A DNA stretch of 25,808 bases from JAZBPO01 sp036351675 (GTDB taxonomy: Bacteria; Pseudomonadota; Gammaproteobacteria; Pseudomonadales; Azotimanducaceae): contig JAZBPO010000060.1 in the NCBI GenBank assembly GCA_036351675.1, positions 1-25,808 of the forward strand, written 5' to 3'. The translations under genes and the position numbers were made by a program. This document shows, piece by piece, positions 23,377 to 25,808 of this stretch (position 1 is the stretch's first letter; each line of letters opens with the position of its first letter). The notes under the pieces are model-generated. The model saw nothing but the letters and a program-made list of their open reading frames with translations, ran no database searches and was not told where the DNA came from.

Positions 23377-25794
23377 ATGGCGGACGATACGAGTTACGAT
23401 TCCGGCAGCATCAAGGTTCTCAAGGGGCTCGATGCGGTTCGTAAACGCCCGGGTATGTACATCGGGGACACGGACGACGGCACGGGCCTGCACCACATGG
23501 TGCAGGAACTCGTGGACAACTCCATCGACGAGGCCCTTGCGGGGCACTGCACGAAGGTCGATGTGGTCATCCATCCCGGCGAAGCGATCAGTGTCCGTGA
23601 CGATGGCCGAGGTATCCCCGTCGACATCCATCCCGAGGAAGGCGTCTCCGCCGCCGAGGTCATCATGACCATGCTTCATGCCGGCGGAAAGTTCGATGAC
23701 AACAGCTACAAGGTTTCCGGGGGCCTCCACGGCGTCGGCGTCTCCGTTGTCAACGCCCTCTCGGAGGAGTTCCGACTGACGATACGCCGCGAAGGCAAGG
23801 TCCATCAGCAGACCTATCGTCACGGAGTCCCCGACGCGCCACTCCGGGAAGTGGGCACGACCGACAAGACGGGTACGGAATGCTGGTTCCAACCGTCGGC
23901 GGCGACCTTCCGCAACATCCAGTTCAACTACGACATACTCGCCAAGCGTCTGAGGGAACTGGCTTTTCTCAACTCCGGTGTCCGTATTCACCTGCTCGAC
24001 GAACGTGACGGACGCGAAGAGACCTTCTTCTACGAAGGCGGCCTCGTCGCCTTCGTGGAGTACCTGAACGAAGGCAAGAACGCGCTCAACAAGGTGTTCC
24101 ACTTCGCGGCGGAGCGCGAAGACGGCATCTCGGTGGAAGTCGCTATGCAGTGGAACGACGGATTCCAGGAATCGATCTTCCCCTACACGAACAACATCCC
24201 CCAGCGCGATGGCGGGACGCACATCGCCGGCTTCCGCGCAGCACTGACCCGCACGCTCAACAGCTACATCGAGAGTGAGGGCCTCACCAAGAAGGCTCAG
24301 GTCAATACCTCCGGCGACGATGCGCGCGAGGGCCTGACCGCCGTCGTCTCGGTCAAGGTTCCCGATCCGAAGTTCTCCAGCCAGACCAAGGACAAGCTGG
24401 TGTCGAGCGAGGTGAAGCCTGCGGTCGAGCAGGAGATGGGCCGTCTCTTCGCCGACTACCTTCAGGAAAACCCCAATGATGCCAAGGGGATAGCCCAGAA
24501 GATCATCGACGCGGCCCGAGCTCGCGAAGCGGCGCGCAAGGCGCGTGAGATGACCCGCCGGAAGGGTGCGCTCGACATCGCCGGGCTCCCCGGCAAGCTC
24601 GCCGACTGCCAGGAAAAGGACCCGGGAAAGTCCGAGCTCTTCCTCGTCGAGGGTGACTCCGCCGGTGGCAGCGCCAAGCAGGGTCGCGACCGCCGGGCTC
24701 AGGCGATCCTGCCCCTGAAGGGCAAGATCCTGAACGTGGAGAAGGCGCGCTTCGACAAGATGCTCTCGTCAGCGGAGGTCGGCACGCTGATCACGGCCCT
24801 CGGCTGCGGCATCGGCCGTGACGAGTTCGACCCCGACAAGCTGCGCTACCACAGCATCATCATCATGACCGACGCGGACGTGGACGGATCTCACATCCGT
24901 ACGCTCCTGCTCACCTTCTTCTTCCGTCAGATGCCCGAACTCATCGAGCGCGGCCACGTCTACATCGCGCAGCCGCCGCTCTTCAAGGTCAAGAAGGGCA
25001 AGCAGGAGCAGTACGTCAAGGACGAGGAGGAGCTCACTCGCTACCTCACCGGCCAGGCGCTCGACGGCGCGGAGCTCTATCCGAGCGCGGACGCGCCGCC
25101 GATCACCGGCGAGGGTCTCGAAGCCCTCGTGCACGAGTACCAGCAGGTCATGGCCCACCTGGCGCGCCTCGGGCGGCTCTATCCGGAACCCCTGACCCGG
25201 CAGATGCTCTATCTGCCGACACTCACCGAGGCCGAGCTCGGCGACGAGGACCGGGTACGCGCATGGACGCAGCAGCTCGCGGAACGTTTCGCCGAGGAAC
25301 TCTCCGGCGGTGCCCGCTATGTCTTCGACGTGGAACTCGATCCCGAGCACAACGTCTATCTGCCCGTGGTGAGCATCCTCGAGCACGGTGTGCAGACGCG
25401 ACTGCGGTTCCCGAGGGACTTCTTCCTTTCCAGCGAGTATCGCGCGCTGACGAAACTGGGAGAGCGCCTCGTCGATCTGCTAGAGCCGGGCGCCTACGTC
25501 AAGCGCGGCGAGAAGACCGAGGAGATCCACGACTTCGAGGCGGGCCTCGCCTGGCTCATGAAGGAGTCTCGCCGTGGCCAGGACATCCAGCGCTACAAGG
25601 GTCTCGGCGAAATGAATCCGGACCAGCTCTGGGAGACCACCATGGATCCGGAGGTACGGCGCATGCTGCGCGTGACCATCGAGGACGCGATCGGCGCCGA
25701 CCGTGTCTTCACCACGCTCATGGGCGACGAGGTGGAACCGCGCCGTGAGTTCATCGAGACCAATGCACTCTCGGTCGCGAACCTCGACGTCTGA
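23377..25794 (+). CDS. gyrB: DNA gyrase subunit B
   Basis: GyrB supplies the ATPase of gyrase, which introduces negative supercoils. The 805-residue protein has the GHKL ATPase domain with VKGL-like KVLKGLDAVRKRPGMYIGDT, ELVDNSIDEALAGH and GGLHGVGVSVVNALS. A transducer domain follows, then the Toprim domain with EGDSAGGSAKQGRDR (Glu425) and TDADVDGSHIRTLLL (Asp499 onward). A C-terminal insert typical of gammaproteobacteria is present, and QRYKGLGEMNP lies near the end. Length equals the E. coli protein within a residue. The ATG at 23377 has GGAG five bases upstream; an in-frame ATG nine codons earlier has no such signal. It follows recF by 47 bases. Confidence 0.98.
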   Translation: MADDTSYDSGSIKVLKGLDAVRKRPGMYIGDTDDGTGLHHMVQELVDNSIDEALAGHCTKVDVVIHPGEAISVRDDGRGIPVDIHPEEGVSAAEVIMTMLHAGGKFDDNSYKVSGGLHGVGVSVVNALSEEFRLTIRREGKVHQQTYRHGVPDAPLREVGTTDKTGTECWFQPSAATFRNIQFNYDILAKRLRELAFLNSGVRIHLLDERDGREETFFYEGGLVAFVEYLNEGKNALNKVFHFAAEREDGISVEVAMQWNDGFQESIFPYTNNIPQRDGGTHIAGFRAALTRTLNSYIESEGLTKKAQVNTSGDDAREGLTAVVSVKVPDPKFSSQTKDKLVSSEVKPAVEQEMGRLFADYLQENPNDAKGIAQKIIDAARAREAARKAREMTRRKGALDIAGLPGKLADCQEKDPGKSELFLVEGDSAGGSAKQGRDRRAQAILPLKGKILNVEKARFDKMLSSAEVGTLITALGCGIGRDEFDPDKLRYHSIIIMTDADVDGSHIRTLLLTFFFRQMPELIERGHVYIAQPPLFKVKKGKQEQYVKDEEELTRYLTGQALDGAELYPSADAPPITGEGLEALVHEYQQVMAHLARLGRLYPEPLTRQMLYLPTLTEAELGDEDRVRAWTQQLAERFAEELSGGARYVFDVELDPEHNVYLPVVSILEHGVQTRLRFPRDFFLSSEYRALTKLGERLVDLLEPGAYVKRGEKTEEIHDFEAGLAWLMKESRRGQDIQRYKGLGEMNPDQLWETTMDPEVRRMLRVTIEDAIGADRVFTTLMGDEVEPRREFIETNALSVANLDV

Positions 25795-25808
25795 ACGAGC
25801 CTCTCAGC

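Overview
The window is a GC-rich chromosomal origin region, most like that of a gammaproteobacterium. The gene order supports this: gyrB-recF-dnaN-dnaA runs to the right of an oriC-like gap, and rpmH-rnpA-yidD-yidC-mnmE runs to the left. Further left lie mnmG-rsmG-parA-parB-atpI-atpB-atpE. MnmG, YidC, DnaA and GyrB read like close relatives of the Escherichia/Pseudomonas proteins over their full lengths. I cannot assign a genus; an uncultured or marine lineage is only a guess.

Layout from left to right. Positions 1-1564 (minus) hold the start of the ATP synthase operon: atpE (cut by the window edge), atpB and atpI, with a promoter near 1750-1778. Positions 1818-6179 (minus) hold parB, parA, rsmG and mnmG, tightly packed. 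Positions 6522-8514 (plus) form a two-gene island in the opposite direction: a lone contractile-tail sheath protein and a small membrane protein. Positions 8630-13401 (minus) form a compact six-gene run: S9 peptidase lipoprotein, two small unknowns, Kazal-like lipoprotein, exported-looking SDR and a COG3618-type amidohydrolase. Positions 13483-15062 (minus) hold a VOC protein and a coupled pair of unknowns. Positions 15173-19035 (minus) hold mnmE, yidC, yidD, rnpA and rpmH. The 591-base gap 19036-19626 carries a strong rpmH promoter and a cluster of DnaA boxes. Positions 19627-25794 (plus) hold dnaA, dnaN, recF and gyrB.

The housekeeping genes cover replication initiation (DnaA, DnaN, GyrB), repair (RecF), chromosome segregation (ParA/ParB), tRNA and rRNA modification (MnmE with MnmG, RsmG), tRNA processing (RnpA), membrane protein insertion (YidC/YidD) and energy (Atp). 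Two exact parS palindromes lie inside recF, so the whole ParABS system is in the window and sits beside oriC.

The unusual part is the roughly 9-kb accessory block (6180-15172) between mnmG and mnmE, two genes that act in one enzyme complex. It contains an orphan injection-system sheath gene, a protease/possible-inhibitor lipoprotein pair in one operon, and a dehydrogenase with a signal peptide. No RNA genes, CRISPR arrays, insertion sequences or integrases were seen.
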